Shown: positions 1 through 9,970 of the stretch, one piece after another
Position numbering within the stretch: the stretch's first letter is position 1
Layout: every line of letters starts with the position of its first letter
Assembly: GCF_900698925.1 (NCBI RefSeq)
Contig: NZ_LR217713.1
Coordinates: forward strand, 310,001 to 374,000
Reading direction: 5' to 3'
DNA from: Erwinia_E haradaeae_I
GTDB taxonomy: Bacteria > Pseudomonadota > Gammaproteobacteria > Enterobacterales > Enterobacteriaceae
Length of the DNA: 64,000 nt
Program-made: the position numbers and the translations under genes
Notes under the pieces: model-generated
The model's input: the letters and a program-made list of their open reading frames with translations, nothing else
Told to the model about the DNA's origin: nothing
Databases searched by the model: none

Positions 1-1836
1 CAGTAATCCAGTTTGATAGGATTTTTCTCTTTATTTTAGTTAAGATGAATGAGTTATGATAACATGAGTATGTTATTTATCACTTGATCTGATTATTTTT
101 GCAAAAGAAGTTATTGATATCACTAGAGGTGAATATAGTAATAGAGGGTATATATTTTGTAATACATAAAAATATTAAAGGATTTTAGTTAGTATGGGTT
201 AGATTCTCACTTGAATATCTAGTAAAATAACTTGAATGGATTGTAATAGGATCATTTAAAGGTTGCAGTGATTCAATACAGATATTAGTAACTTCTATAG
301 TGAACCATTCTACGTTATTCTACTTAAAGGTTCATTGATAATATTTTTAATAGAGATTTTGTTAGATTCCATTGTGGAATATTTTTAGATATATATGTAG
401 TCATTGATATAATATGATTATAGAAAATTTTCTATTGCTCTAAGTTAATTAAGATTAACTAGAACCAAGTACTTATTAGATGACAATATTTTGATATGAT
501 ATGATTTTTTATTAATGAGTTATGATGTTTGTAGGATCAAATTACAGGTTATAGGTTCTAGTTGATAAAGAATCTTCTAGAATTATCTTTATTAGAACAT
601 TCTTTTGAGTTGATCCAATTAAATTTAATTTAGTACTTTGTAAGACAAAACACTCAGATCTGCGCTTCTTTTCTAGTTTTATTTTTCTTGATTAATTATT
701 TAGATAATAAGTCTAGTAGTGTCTATCTATTAGAGATAATTAGAATGAGATTCTAAAAGCTGTTTAGTAAGGAATAATTTTCTTCTAAAGAAAAAAATTA
801 AGAAGCATGTATTTGGCATGAAGATTAGGTGATGTTGATCTATCTCATATTTCTTTAATTTGATTCAGAAGATTAATAGTTAGGTATTAGTTATAGTCAT
901 CTTTTGCACTGTTCTTTCTATTTTAAAATTACGCTCAGTTTTAAAAAAAAGAAAAAAGTAGATTGGGAATTTTAATATTAAGTTATTAAATTTTTATATA
1001 TTTTACATATGTTTCATGGGAAAATTTTATATTCATTTTTATTAATAATTGATTTAAAAATTTGAATCTATATATCAATAGTGATAGTTTGATTTTAGTT
1101 TATTAAAACTAGAATTCATTGCGCATTATTATTTAACTTTTATTTTCTATAGCAGCGTTCGATTGGTAAGACTATATAAATTACATTAAGTTTATACAGA
1201 TAATTTTTTTGAAAGTGAAGACAATTTATATACAATTATTATTTTTATATTGTTTTCGTTTTGATGCGATGAGTTAATTACGGTATACTATTATAGATCA
1301 CTAAATATCTGCTTAAATATTATTCTAAGAATGAAGAAAAATATTTACGTGAGTATATTAGATTTTATGAAGAAATTATGATGATTCGATTCTATATTGT
1401 CTGTAAGTTTGAAGAATATTAATTTGATTAATTTTTACTTTTAAAAAAGATTATAGAATTAATTTTTTATTTATAGTTAAGATATTTACATAAGGTGGTT
1501 TCGATTACCTTAGATATAGTTGTTTTATTTGATAATATTGGTATTTTAAATTATATGAAAATATTCATATGAGTGTGTTTTATAGAAAATAGATAAAGAT
1601 ATTTAATTTATAATTTTATGTATCTAGTTATAGTACAATATATTTTTAGTCGTATTGATAGCTAACTTTATAAGTTAGGTATAGATTTATATTGTGATTT
1701 TATCAAAGGAGGTTGGTGATACTTAAGATCATAATAGTAATATATGAATCTGAATTTATTCAGATTAGGTGTATTGTGATGTAATAGATCTTTGTCTGAT
1801 TTTTTTAAAAAATGATCTAGATTCAGGGTTGATATT
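1..1836. other. gene-less A/T-rich stretch upstream of ribD
   Basis: No frame holds a credible protein and I recognise no RNA gene. In E. coli nrdR lies directly before ribD, but I find no trace of its zinc-ribbon or ATP-cone motifs. The only local structure is at the right end: a strong Shine-Dalgarno-like run (1705-1712), a hairpin (1747-1766) and the ribD ribosome site. The stretch is best read as decayed ancestral DNA. Confidence 0.6.
1705..1836 (+). promoter_or_regulatory. possible ribD leader: orphan SD, 22-codon ORF and hairpin
   Basis: AAAGGAGG at 1705-1712 precedes a GTG (1716) opening a 22-codon frame that stops at 1784. That frame contains an 8-bp perfect hairpin with a 4-nt loop (arms 1747-1754 and 1759-1766). 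CTGAAT at 1750-1755 could pair either within the hairpin or with ATTCAG at 1821-1826, next to the ribD ribosome site AGGG (1825-1828). No FMN riboswitch core is visible. A regulatory role is inference only; it may be a relic of a lost gene. Confidence 0.2.
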
Positions 1837-2973
1837 ATGAGTGACAAAGTTTATATGGCTCGCGCTTTAGAATTGGCTTATCGCGGTCGGTTCACCACTG
1901 CACCAAATCCAAATGTTGGATGCGTTTTAGTCCGTAATGATTCTATTGTTGGAGAAGGTTATCATCAGTATAGAGGTGGTTTACATGCAGAAGCTCATGC
2001 TTTACTTATGGCCGGTGAAAAAGCAAGAGGAGCTACCGCTTATGTAACTCTTGAGCCATGTACTTATTATGGTTGCACCCCACCTTGTTGTGATGCTCTG
2101 ATTCTTTCTGGAATCATTCGGGTTGTTTTTTCTATGAAAGATCCAAATCCAAGAGTATCGGGAAGAGGTATGTATCGATTACAACAGGCAGGTCTAAATG
2201 TTTCTGAGGGGTTAATGGCGCTGGAAGCAGAAAAAATAAATCGTGGTTTTCTTAAACGGATGCGTCAGGGTTTGCCTTGGATACAATTAAAATTAGGCGC
2301 ATCATTGGATGGGAAAACCGCCATTGCCAATGGAGAAAGTCAGTGGATTACATCCAAGGAATCAAGATCTGATGTACAGAATTTACGCGCGCAAAGTTCA
2401 GCAATTCTTACTACGAGTACTACTGTTATAATGGATAATCCAGAATTAACTGTGCGTTACAAGGATCTGGATTCTTCTACGTCCGAGTTATATCCAGTAC
2501 AGAGGTTTAGGCAACCTATTCGTGTAGTTATTGATAATAACAATCGTATTACTCCTCAGCATCGCATTATTGATCAACCTGGAGAAACTTGGTTGGTACG
2601 CACTAAATACAATCAGTTAGATTGGCCTAATAATGTTAAAAGGTTAGATGTAAAATATTATAAAAATTGCCTGAACTTATATTCTATGTTTTTAGAGCTT
2701 GGATCTAAACAAATAAATGTAATTTTAGTAGAATCTGGAGCAAAATTTGCTGGTGCATTATTAAATGCACAGTTGGTAGATGAGTTAATTGTTTATCTGG
2801 CTCCTAGATTAATAGGAGATACTGGACGTAGTTTATGTGAAATACCACAATTAAAGAGACTTAAAGATGCTCTAGCTTTTAATTTTAATGATATTTGTCG
2901 GATTGGTCCTGATATCAAGTTAATTTTGACACCACATATTGTTATTCCTAAAATTAAATCGATTGGCGAGTAG
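1837..2973 (+). CDS. ribD: RibD, bifunctional riboflavin deaminase/reductase
   Basis: Carries out the second and third steps of riboflavin synthesis in the cytoplasm: deamination of the GTP cyclohydrolase II product, then NADPH-dependent reduction of the ribosyl side chain. The 378-aa product is close to the usual ~367 aa. The N-terminal deaminase domain (about residues 1-145) has the zinc motif HAEAH and the two cysteines of PC..TPPC. The C-terminal reductase domain starts near QLKLGASLDGKTA and is complete. Oddly, the normally conserved His-His/Tyr and Lys/Arg of the PCSHxG(K/R)TPPC motif read Tyr-Tyr and Cys (PCTYYGCTPPC). AGGG 8 nt upstream supports the ATG. It leads the ribD-ribE-nusB-thiL cluster, as in E. 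coli. Identification is certain; full activity is less so. Confidence 0.96.
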   Translation: MSDKVYMARALELAYRGRFTTAPNPNVGCVLVRNDSIVGEGYHQYRGGLHAEAHALLMAGEKARGATAYVTLEPCTYYGCTPPCCDALILSGIIRVVFSMKDPNPRVSGRGMYRLQQAGLNVSEGLMALEAEKINRGFLKRMRQGLPWIQLKLGASLDGKTAIANGESQWITSKESRSDVQNLRAQSSAILTTSTTVIMDNPELTVRYKDLDSSTSELYPVQRFRQPIRVVIDNNNRITPQHRIIDQPGETWLVRTKYNQLDWPNNVKRLDVKYYKNCLNLYSMFLELGSKQINVILVESGAKFAGALLNAQLVDELIVYLAPRLIGDTGRSLCEIPQLKRLKDALAFNFNDICRIGPDIKLILTPHIVIPKIKSIGE

Positions 2974-3025
2974 TCCAGTATAATGATTTTTTTCGTTCTG
3001 TTTAATCAACTGTGGAAGAAAGAGT

Positions 3026-3496
3026 ATGAATCTTATTGAAGCTGATATTATTGCCCCAGATGCTCGTATTGTTGTAGTGATTGCCCGGTTTAATAATTTT
3101 ATCAATGATTGCCTTCTGAGTGGTGCTATTGATGTATTAAAACGTATTGGGCAAGTCCAGGATGATTATATAACTGTAGTATGGGTTCCAGGTGCTTATG
3201 AACTTCCATTAACGGCTAAAGTTTTGGCTAAATCCGGAAAGTATGATGCAATTGTAGCTCTTGGAGCGGTGGTTAAAGGAAAAACTTCCCATTTTCAGTT
3301 TGTAGCGAATGCAGTTAGTTCAGGATTGGCTCGTGTAGCTGTGAGTAGTGAGATTCCGGTTGCTTTCGGTGTTCTCACAACTGAGAATACCGAACAGGCT
3401 ATAGAGCGTGCTGGTATGAAAGAAGGTAATAAGGGTGTCGAGGCTGCTATCACGGCTCTTGAAATGATTAATATATTACAATTCATTAAGAATTGA
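3026..3496 (+). CDS. ribE: RibE (RibH), lumazine synthase
   Basis: Condenses the pyrimidine from RibD with 3,4-dihydroxy-2-butanone-4-phosphate to give 6,7-dimethyl-8-ribityllumazine, the riboflavin precursor; the enzyme forms hollow shells in many bacteria. The 156 residues match E. coli RibE in length and align end to end: ARFNNFIND near the N-terminus, VVWVPGAYELP, and the GKTSHFQF segment with the catalytic histidine. A purine-rich ribosome site (GGAAGAAAGAG) precedes ATG 3026. It lies 52 nt after ribD and 16 nt before nusB. Keeping ribD and ribE together suggests riboflavin supply is under selection, as proposed for aphid co-symbionts; this is inference from context. Confidence 0.97.
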   Translation: MNLIEADIIAPDARIVVVIARFNNFINDCLLSGAIDVLKRIGQVQDDYITVVWVPGAYELPLTAKVLAKSGKYDAIVALGAVVKGKTSHFQFVANAVSSGLARVAVSSEIPVAFGVLTTENTEQAIERAGMKEGNKGVEAAITALEMINILQFIKN

Positions 3497-3512
3497 TTCA
3501 GGAGAGAGCTCA

Positions 3513-3932
3513 GTGAATCCTTCTTCTCGCCGTCGCGCTAGAGAATGTGCGGTACAGGCGCTATATGCGTGGCAAGTATCTAATAATAATATGTCAGAGA
3601 TTGAGTACCAGGTTTTGGAAGAGCAAAATATTAAAGATATTGATATTATTTATTTTCGTGAATTAATTAATGGTATTGTCATGTACAATGCTCAGTTAGA
3701 TAGATTAATCAAGCCGCATTTATCCCGTGATTTGGATGATTTAGGATTAGTAGAGAAAGCTATATTGCGTATTGCATTATTTGAATTACACAAGCGTTCG
3801 GATGTGCCTTATAAAGTAGCGATTAATGAAGGTATAGAGCTTGCAAAAGTCTTTGGGGCACAAGATAGTCATAAATTTATTAATGGAGTATTAGATAAGG
3901 TTTCGTTACAGATTCGTGAGAATTTTATATGA
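3513..3932 (+). CDS. nusB: NusB, transcription antitermination factor
   Basis: All-helical RNA-binding protein that, with NusE (S10), binds boxA and promotes antitermination of rRNA operons. The 139 residues equal the E. coli length. The basic N-terminus SSRRRARECAVQALYAW and the C-terminal KVAINEGIELAK and SHKFINGVLDK segments are conserved. The start is GTG, supported by GGAGAGAG 5-12 nt upstream. It sits between ribE and thiL in the ancestral operon, with a 49-nt gap to thiL. No rRNA operon lies in this window, so its targets are elsewhere. Confidence 0.97.
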   Translation: MNPSSRRRARECAVQALYAWQVSNNNMSEIEYQVLEEQNIKDIDIIYFRELINGIVMYNAQLDRLIKPHLSRDLDDLGLVEKAILRIALFELHKRSDVPYKVAINEGIELAKVFGAQDSHKFINGVLDKVSLQIRENFI

Positions 3933-3981
3933 TTTATTACTTCTTATCATTAGGCTCATTTTAAATTCTGGAGGCCTGCAC

Positions 3982-4968
3982 ATGGACACTAGTGAATCTC
4001 AAGTAATTTCACGTTATTTTGATCGTACTTTTTTTGTTCAAAAAGATGTAGAAACGGGAATTGGGGATGACTGTGCATTGGTTAACATGTCAAGGAATCA
4101 TACATTAGCTATCAGTACTGATACATTAGTAGAGGGTGTTCATTTTTTACACAACATCAGTCCTTATGATCTGGCTTATAAAGCATTAGCTGTTAATTTA
4201 AGTGATTTAGCTGCAACAGGTGCAGAGCCTGTATGGTTAACATTATCAATAACACTACCTAACGTAGATCATGAGTGGTTACAGGTTTTTAGTGACAGTC
4301 TCTTTGAGTTTTTATCTTTATATAAAGTACAGTTAATTGGTGGTAACACAACACGAGGTCCTCTAAGTATAACATTAGCTGTTTATGGCATAGTTCCAAA
4401 AGGATATGCGCTTAAACGGAGCGGGGCGTGTATTGGTGATTGGATTTATGTTACAGGTACTTTGGGTGATAGTATAGCGGGTTTGTTATTATTGCAGAAC
4501 CAAGTATCAATTGATAATTCAATGATTCAGGATACACTTATTCAACGACATTTAAGACCAACTCCTCGAGTGGTACAGGGTCAAGCATTACGCTATTTAG
4601 CTAGTTCTGCTATTGATCTTTCAGATGGTCTCCTTTCCGATCTGCGTCATGTTCTTAAGGCTAGTGATTGCGGCGCACGTATTGATTTGAATTCTGTGCC
4701 TATTTCCCCTGAACTAAGAGATTATTTTCCATCTTCTAAGGTTCTTAAGTGGGCACTTAGTGGTGGAGAAGATTATGAGTTATGTTTTACTGTATCTACT
4801 AAAAATCGATTAGAGTTAGATGTTGCACTAGGAAGATATGGAGTAGACTGTACTTGTATTGGTCAAATTGTTCCAAAAACTGAAGGTTTAACTATTTTGG
4901 ATCATGACAAGCCAGTGGATATCCTTTTGCGAGGGTTTGATCATTTTATAAATGTTGATCTAAAATAG
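3982..4968 (+). CDS. thiL: ThiL, thiamine-monophosphate kinase
   Basis: Phosphorylates thiamine monophosphate to the cofactor thiamine diphosphate. The 328-aa product aligns with E. coli ThiL from its N-terminus (SQVISRYFDR). The PurM-like fold keeps GIGDDCAL (metal/ATP-binding aspartates), ISTDTLVEGVHF, AVNLSDLAATGA and LSGGEDYELC. The usual GGDTTRG motif reads GGNTTRG (codon AAC), losing a conserved acidic residue that in homologues helps bind metal and ATP. ATG 3982 was chosen because GGAGG lies 7 nt upstream and it matches the family start; the frame is open further upstream over the nusB end. The stop codon falls in a 5-bp hairpin (4958-4970). Confidence 0.95.
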   Translation: MDTSESQVISRYFDRTFFVQKDVETGIGDDCALVNMSRNHTLAISTDTLVEGVHFLHNISPYDLAYKALAVNLSDLAATGAEPVWLTLSITLPNVDHEWLQVFSDSLFEFLSLYKVQLIGGNTTRGPLSITLAVYGIVPKGYALKRSGACIGDWIYVTGTLGDSIAGLLLLQNQVSIDNSMIQDTLIQRHLRPTPRVVQGQALRYLASSAIDLSDGLLSDLRHVLKASDCGARIDLNSVPISPELRDYFPSSKVLKWALSGGEDYELCFTVSTKNRLELDVALGRYGVDCTCIGQIVPKTEGLTILDHDKPVDILLRGFDHFINVDLK

Positions 4969-5567
4969 ATGTTTAATCTATTATTTATTTTTCGATTTAG
5001 CGATTTTAAAGTATATTTTGTGATTATTCAGACTAATAATATTATAATTGAAATTATAATTTAATTTTTTATATATTAGGTATTTTCATGTAAGTTTCGT
5101 TACAATTTTAGATTGTATCGTAAACATAATATACTACATTAGTGGTTTTTAGATGAGAATTTCAAAAATATATAATGTTTATATTAATCATAGGATTTAT
5201 CAATATCCTTATATTTATGTTGATATTATAACGCTTTAACTATTTTCTTTACATTTAATAATTAATTAATGAGTTAGTATTAAAGAAGTAATAGTATCGT
5301 ATGAGAGTTTTTTTGGTTTCATTCTTAACAAGTCATATCATCTTCTATTCTGTGTATCAATTAGACATAAAAAACTAGAATTAATGTATTATCTGAAGAT
5401 AGTTTTTATGCATTTATCTTAATTTTTAAACATTATTCTTTATTGTTCATTTATTGATTTTAAAAATAAAATTAAAGACGTCAATGATATATAAAAAGTC
5501 ACAGAGATTCAAAAATGATTAATTATTTTAAATTATTTAGATTATGCATGACAGTTACTCTATAGGA
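4969..5567. other. gene-less stretch between thiL and serS
   Basis: In E. coli pgpA follows thiL, but no phosphatidylglycerophosphatase motif is visible here. A weak A/T hairpin near 5042-5058 before a T-rich run could terminate the thiL transcript. Otherwise I see nothing. Confidence 0.5.
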
Positions 5568-6860
5568 TTAGCCTATAATGGATAGGTTATGCATATAGGG
5601 ACGAAGAGCTATAGGAACTTCAATTCTACCATCTTCTTGCTGATAATTTTCTAGAACTGCCATTAGAGTGCGTCCAACTGCTAAACCAGAACCGTTGAGA
5701 GTATGTACTAGTTGTGTTTGTGTTTTTTCTTTAGATCGATAGCGCGCCTTGATGCGACGAGCTTGAAAGTCTCCCATATTTGAACACGAAGATATTTCGC
5801 GATAAGTAGATTGTGAAGGTAACCATACTTCTAAGTCGTAAGTTTTATTCGAGCTAAAACTCATATCCCCAGTGCATAATAATACAGTGCGATACGGTAG
5901 GTTTAGTAGTTGGAGTACTGTTTCAGCGTGTTGGACTAATTCATCTAGTGTATCCATAGAATCTTCAGGACGAGTGATTTGTACTATTTCTACTTTATCA
6001 AATTGATGCATACGAAGCAGTCCGTGTGTATCACGACCATAGGAGCCTGCTTCTGATCTGAAGCAAGGGGTGTGTGCAGTCATTTTTAACGGCAGGTCTG
6101 ACTCTTGTAGGATTTCATCACGTATTAAATTGGTTATTGAGACTTCAGATGTTGGAATGAGTGCATATTTTTGGTCAATATTTTTTTCATTTAATGGTGC
6201 AATATAGAATAGATCTGAATCAAATTTTGGTAACTGACCAGTACCAATAAGACTAGTTTCATTAATTAGATAAGGAACATATAATTCTTGATAACCGTGT
6301 TTTTCGGTATGAAGATTTAGCATAAACTGGCTTAGAGCGCGATGCATGAGAGCTATTTGACCTTTCATTACTATAAAGCGTGAACCTGTTATTTTGGCTG
6401 CGGCACCAAAATCTAAACCTTTAGATAATTCACCTAATTGAACATGGTCGCGTATAGAAAAATTAAACTCCCTTGGTTGACCCCAGCGTCTTATTTCTTT
6501 ATTACTATTGCTATTGTGGCCTTCTGGGACTAAGTCATCAGGAATATTTGGAACAGACATTAATATCTTATTGATTTTAATAAGAAGTGTATCGAGTTCT
6601 TTTTTAAGTATTTCGAGACGTATAGATACCAGATGAACTTTTTGACATAATTTGTTTACATCTTCTCCGCGTAACTTTGCTTGTCCAATATATTGAGACT
6701 GGGTATTTCGTTGTGCTTGAAGTTCTTCTGTTTCAATTTGTAATTTTTTTCGTTTTTCTTCGTATTGAAGTATTGTTGGAATATCTAGATTATAGCCTCT
6801 TCGTGCTAATTTTTTAGCAACTAAGTATGGTTGATGACGCAGAAGATTTAGATCTAGCAT
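5568..6860 (-). CDS. serS: SerS, seryl-tRNA synthetase
   Basis: Class II synthetase that charges tRNA-Ser (and tRNA-Sec where present) with serine. At 430 aa it equals E. coli SerS. The N-terminal long coiled-coil arm (about residues 25-110) is followed by the catalytic core with the TSE serine motif, motif 2 (CFRSEAGSYGRDT) and motif 3 (NGSGLAVGRTL). The start is the ATG at 6858-6860, preceded by AGGA and matching the family N-terminus MLDLNLL; the upstream in-frame extension has no homology. The gene stands alone between empty stretches. A 6-bp hairpin (5561-5577) overlaps its stop codon. Its substrate tRNA-Ser(GGA) is at 47141. Confidence 0.97.
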   Translation of the reverse strand: MLDLNLLRHQPYLVAKKLARRGYNLDIPTILQYEEKRKKLQIETEELQAQRNTQSQYIGQAKLRGEDVNKLCQKVHLVSIRLEILKKELDTLLIKINKILMSVPNIPDDLVPEGHNSNSNKEIRRWGQPREFNFSIRDHVQLGELSKGLDFGAAAKITGSRFIVMKGQIALMHRALSQFMLNLHTEKHGYQELYVPYLINETSLIGTGQLPKFDSDLFYIAPLNEKNIDQKYALIPTSEVSITNLIRDEILQESDLPLKMTAHTPCFRSEAGSYGRDTHGLLRMHQFDKVEIVQITRPEDSMDTLDELVQHAETVLQLLNLPYRTVLLCTGDMSFSSNKTYDLEVWLPSQSTYREISSCSNMGDFQARRIKARYRSKEKTQTQLVHTLNGSGLAVGRTLMAVLENYQQEDGRIEVPIALRPYMHNLSIIG

Positions 6861-7720
6861 ATTTGTCCTGTTAATGATTATAAAATAAAGGATAATGTAT
6901 TGATTTTGTAAATGTGATATAGATATTTTGAGCATCTTAGATTCTATAGAGATACTTTAGCAAGCATGTGTATTTATTATAAGGTATTAAGGTTCATAAT
7001 AAGGACATCACAGGATAGAAGTAATGTCGAATAATAGTTTTTATGTTCGATTGCAGTTTATTTCTTTTTTGACTACGATTTTTTGACTTTCTTGCATCTT
7101 TGATTGGGTCATTGAGTTGTTGGTGATTATGTATTGTTTATAACATAAAATATTGTGATAAAATCATCTAGTATAAAAACTTATTATTATATAATAATGT
7201 CAATATCATATGCATTGTATTGATAATATGAGGTCCAGAATAATAAGCTTAATATCTAGTGAAAATTTTTCTAAAAATTTATTAGAAAATAAAATAATCA
7301 TAAATAAGAAGTATGATTATAATCATTGGTTAGATGTGATTGTAAAATAGGTTTAGTTTATGTTGTATAAATTGATGTATATTGGTTCGGTGTCATGATT
7401 GGTTTATCTGAATCTAGTTTGATGATATTGTTGATTTAAATATTGATGATTTATAGATATTGTGTGTGGATATATGCTTCAATTATTTGATTATATCAAA
7501 TTAAAAGAATAGCAGGAATTAATAAGAATGGTTTTTTATTAGATTTTTATATAAATATTTTTAACAAAAATAACTTATATATTGTAGTCAGAGAGCTGGA
7601 TTTCAGGAGGGGTTATATGAACAATATTTATTCACTAAATTATACTTTAAACGTAGTTTCAAGATATATAAAATAAAAGGGCGTTATTTGGTAATAGATT
7701 GTAAAGAAAAATAATTTTAT
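6861..7720. other. gene-less stretch between serS and asd
   Basis: In E. coli rarA and lolA lie just upstream of serS; neither is recognisable here. Contents seen are a 14-nt perfect palindrome (7313-7326) and, near the right end, a strong SD with a 19-codon ORF annotated separately. The rest appears to be eroded A/T-rich DNA. Confidence 0.5.
7605..7676 (+). other. orphan Shine-Dalgarno with 19-codon ORF
   Basis: AGGAGGGG (7605-7612) precedes ATG 7617 at good spacing, and the frame runs 19 codons to TAA 7674-7676 (product MNNIYSLNYTLNVVSRYIK). I recognise no family. It could be the stump of a decayed gene, or a micro-ORF. It runs towards the 3' end of asd on the opposite strand. Confidence 0.2.
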
Positions 7721-8833
7721 TTATCTTGATCCTATCAAGATACGTAACATGCGTCGTAGTGGTTCGGCAGCACCCCATAGTAATTGGTCTCCGACGGTGA
7801 AAGCAGCTAAGTATGTTGGACCCATGTTGAGTTTGCGTAAACGACCAACAGGTGTGCACAATGTACCGGAAACCATTGCCGGTGTTAGCTCGCGTAAGGT
7901 TATGTCTTGTTCATTTGGAATGACTTTGACCCATTGATTATGCTCGGATAATTGTTGTTCAATATCTAAGAGTGGTATGTCTTGTTTTAACTTTAGAGTA
8001 AATGCTTGACTATGACATCGCAATGAACCAACTCGTACGCATATACCATCTATTGGTATTGTGTCTTTGGTATTTAATATCTTTTTAGTTTCAACTTGAC
8101 TTTTCCATTCTTCTAATGTTTGACCTGTATATAAGTATGCATCAATCCATGGGATTATATTGATTGCTAGTGACACTCCGAAATTGTTGATAGGAACACT
8201 ATTACAAGCAATATGTGTCATTTTTCGTTCTATATTTAAAATAGATGAGGATGGATTATGTATTTCTTTAGAAGTATTATTATACAATTCTCCCATCTGA
8301 ACCAGTAATTCACGAACATGATTCGAGCCAGCGCCAGAAGCTGCTTGATATGTAGCTACGGATGCCCATTCTATGAGATTATTTGCGAATAACCCCCCTA
8401 GTGACATTAACATTAAGCTTACAGTGCAATTACTTCCAACAAATGTTTTAATACCAAGATTAAGACTATCATAGATCAGGTTATGATTGATTGGATCAAG
8501 AATGATGATTGCTTCTTTTCTCATGCGAAGAAGAGAGGATGAATCAATCCAATAACCTTGCCAGCCAGATTTTCGTAAACGTGGATAAATATCTTTGGTA
8601 TATTCTTTACCATGACAAGTGATGATGATATCCATTGCTTTCAGTGTATCAATATCGTAAGCATTTTGAAGCGTGTTTGTTAATTTTCTTAATGGGAATG
8701 GTACTGTTTGACCTGCTTGGGAAGTAGAAAAAAAAACTGAATGAACTAGATCAAAATCATGTTCTTCTTTCATTCTCTGCATAAGAACTGACCCCACCAT
8801 CCCTCTCCATCCAACAAAGCCTAGTGTATACAT
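7721..8833 (-). CDS. asd: Asd, aspartate-semialdehyde dehydrogenase
   Basis: NADPH-dependent enzyme that makes aspartate semialdehyde, the branch point to lysine/diaminopimelate (peptidoglycan) and to threonine and methionine. The 370 residues compare with 367 in E. coli. Visible features are the nucleotide-binding GWRGMVGSVLMQRM at the N-terminus, the catalytic cysteine in SNCTVSLMLMSLGG, and the substrate-binding Arg/His in LRCHSQAF. The C-terminus has a few extra residues (GSR) encoded by the right arm of a 9-bp hairpin that includes the stop codon. The gene stands alone, flanked by empty stretches. Retention fits a symbiont that makes diaminopimelate/lysine or its own wall. Confidence 0.97.
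   Translation of the reverse strand: MYTLGFVGWRGMVGSVLMQRMKEEHDFDLVHSVFFSTSQAGQTVPFPLRKLTNTLQNAYDIDTLKAMDIIITCHGKEYTKDIYPRLRKSGWQGYWIDSSSLLRMRKEAIIILDPINHNLIYDSLNLGIKTFVGSNCTVSLMLMSLGGLFANNLIEWASVATYQAASGAGSNHVRELLVQMGELYNNTSKEIHNPSSSILNIERKMTHIACNSVPINNFGVSLAINIIPWIDAYLYTGQTLEEWKSQVETKKILNTKDTIPIDGICVRVGSLRCHSQAFTLKLKQDIPLLDIEQQLSEHNQWVKVIPNEQDITLRELTPAMVSGTLCTPVGRLRKLNMGPTYLAAFTVGDQLLWGAAEPLRRMLRILIGSR
7722..7742 (-). terminator. hairpin over the asd stop codon
   Basis: A perfect 9-bp inverted repeat with a 3-nt loop (arms 7722-7730 and 7734-7742) covers the last asd codons and most of the stop. A T-rich stretch follows on the minus strand about 10 nt later. It could act as a compact intrinsic terminator, but the U-tract is displaced. 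Confidence 0.35.
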
Positions 8834-9970
8834 TTAGTTCCATTTTGTAAAAATCAATAATGTTGCATACGTAATTATTTTATAACATGATAACAGTTAT
8901 GATAACATTTTGGTTGTATAGAAAGATAATGTTTAAATCTATTTTACATAGATTAAGTGATAGGAAAAATATTAGAATAATTTGTTTTTAGGAAAAACAT
9001 AGGAGTAGTATCCTATACTAACATGATTTTATAATTATTTTTAAGTGATTTATCTTATAAATTGAGTATTTTATATAGCTCTACATGGTTAGGGTTCAAT
9101 TATTTTATTAAATAATTTATATTATAGTATAGAAGGGTTGATTTTTTAATTTTTGCTTTTTAAAACATTAGTAAAATTTAATTTTCAATATAAATCATAT
9201 AATTTTTATAATGTCTGAGATGTAAAAGATATGTTCTAGTCAAAATTATTTGTATATTTTTTTAGAACAAGTATGGGTGATCAAAAAAAGGGCAATAGAT
9301 AAATATTATATATAGGATAGATAGGATAGGGTATAGATATTTATTGTAGTAATACAATCGAATTTTATAGATTATATTGATCTTAGGTATAGGATATTAC
9401 AACACATATATTATAATTTTAATTATTTAGGCATTATATATATTGTTCTATAACATCGAAAAATAGAGCAATAGAGATATGGTAATATTTACGATTCCTT
9501 TTAACAAGTATAAAATAAAAAGTGTTATTTATATATAGCATTATTTATGATTTTTTATAAGATTAATATCTTAATATAACATGGATGTGAAATCATTACC
9601 TTTATATTTTTATATTATAATAATATTAGTTGTTTTATTTTTTTGGATATAAAGATCATTATTGTATTTATGAAGTTATAGAAAAATATCATCTTACAGT
9701 ATATGGTTATGTATTTATGATATTCATAAATATTAATAATTCATTTTAACTATGCAGAGATCATGGAGATTTAGATTAAATTCGTTTCATATTCTATATA
9801 TATTAACATAATAAAATTTATTTTGATATAGACGATTTCTACAAGTTTACCGTTTATTAAAATATTTGGTATTAGATATAATCCATAGTCGTTTTATATA
9901 GAGCATGCTTAGTTTAGCACTAAGCTAACTGTTTTTCAGTCAAATGTTTTTTGGTTTTATGTTTATAGTA
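8834..9970. other. gene-less stretch between asd and gmhB
   Basis: In E. coli an rRNA operon (rrnH) follows gmhB, but I see no 16S, 23S or 5S sequence here. A 9-bp hairpin with 3-nt loop lies at 9712-9732, a 9-bp tandem duplication at 9312-9329, and a 7-bp hairpin at 9907-9925 that may close gmhB. Nothing else is recognised. Confidence 0.5.

Noticed and set aside
1700..1836. FMN riboswitch before ribD
   Set aside because: None of the conserved core segments of the RFN element can be found.
8834..9970. rRNA operon remnant beside gmhB (E. coli rrnH position)
   Set aside because: No 16S, 23S, 5S or tRNA sequence is readable.
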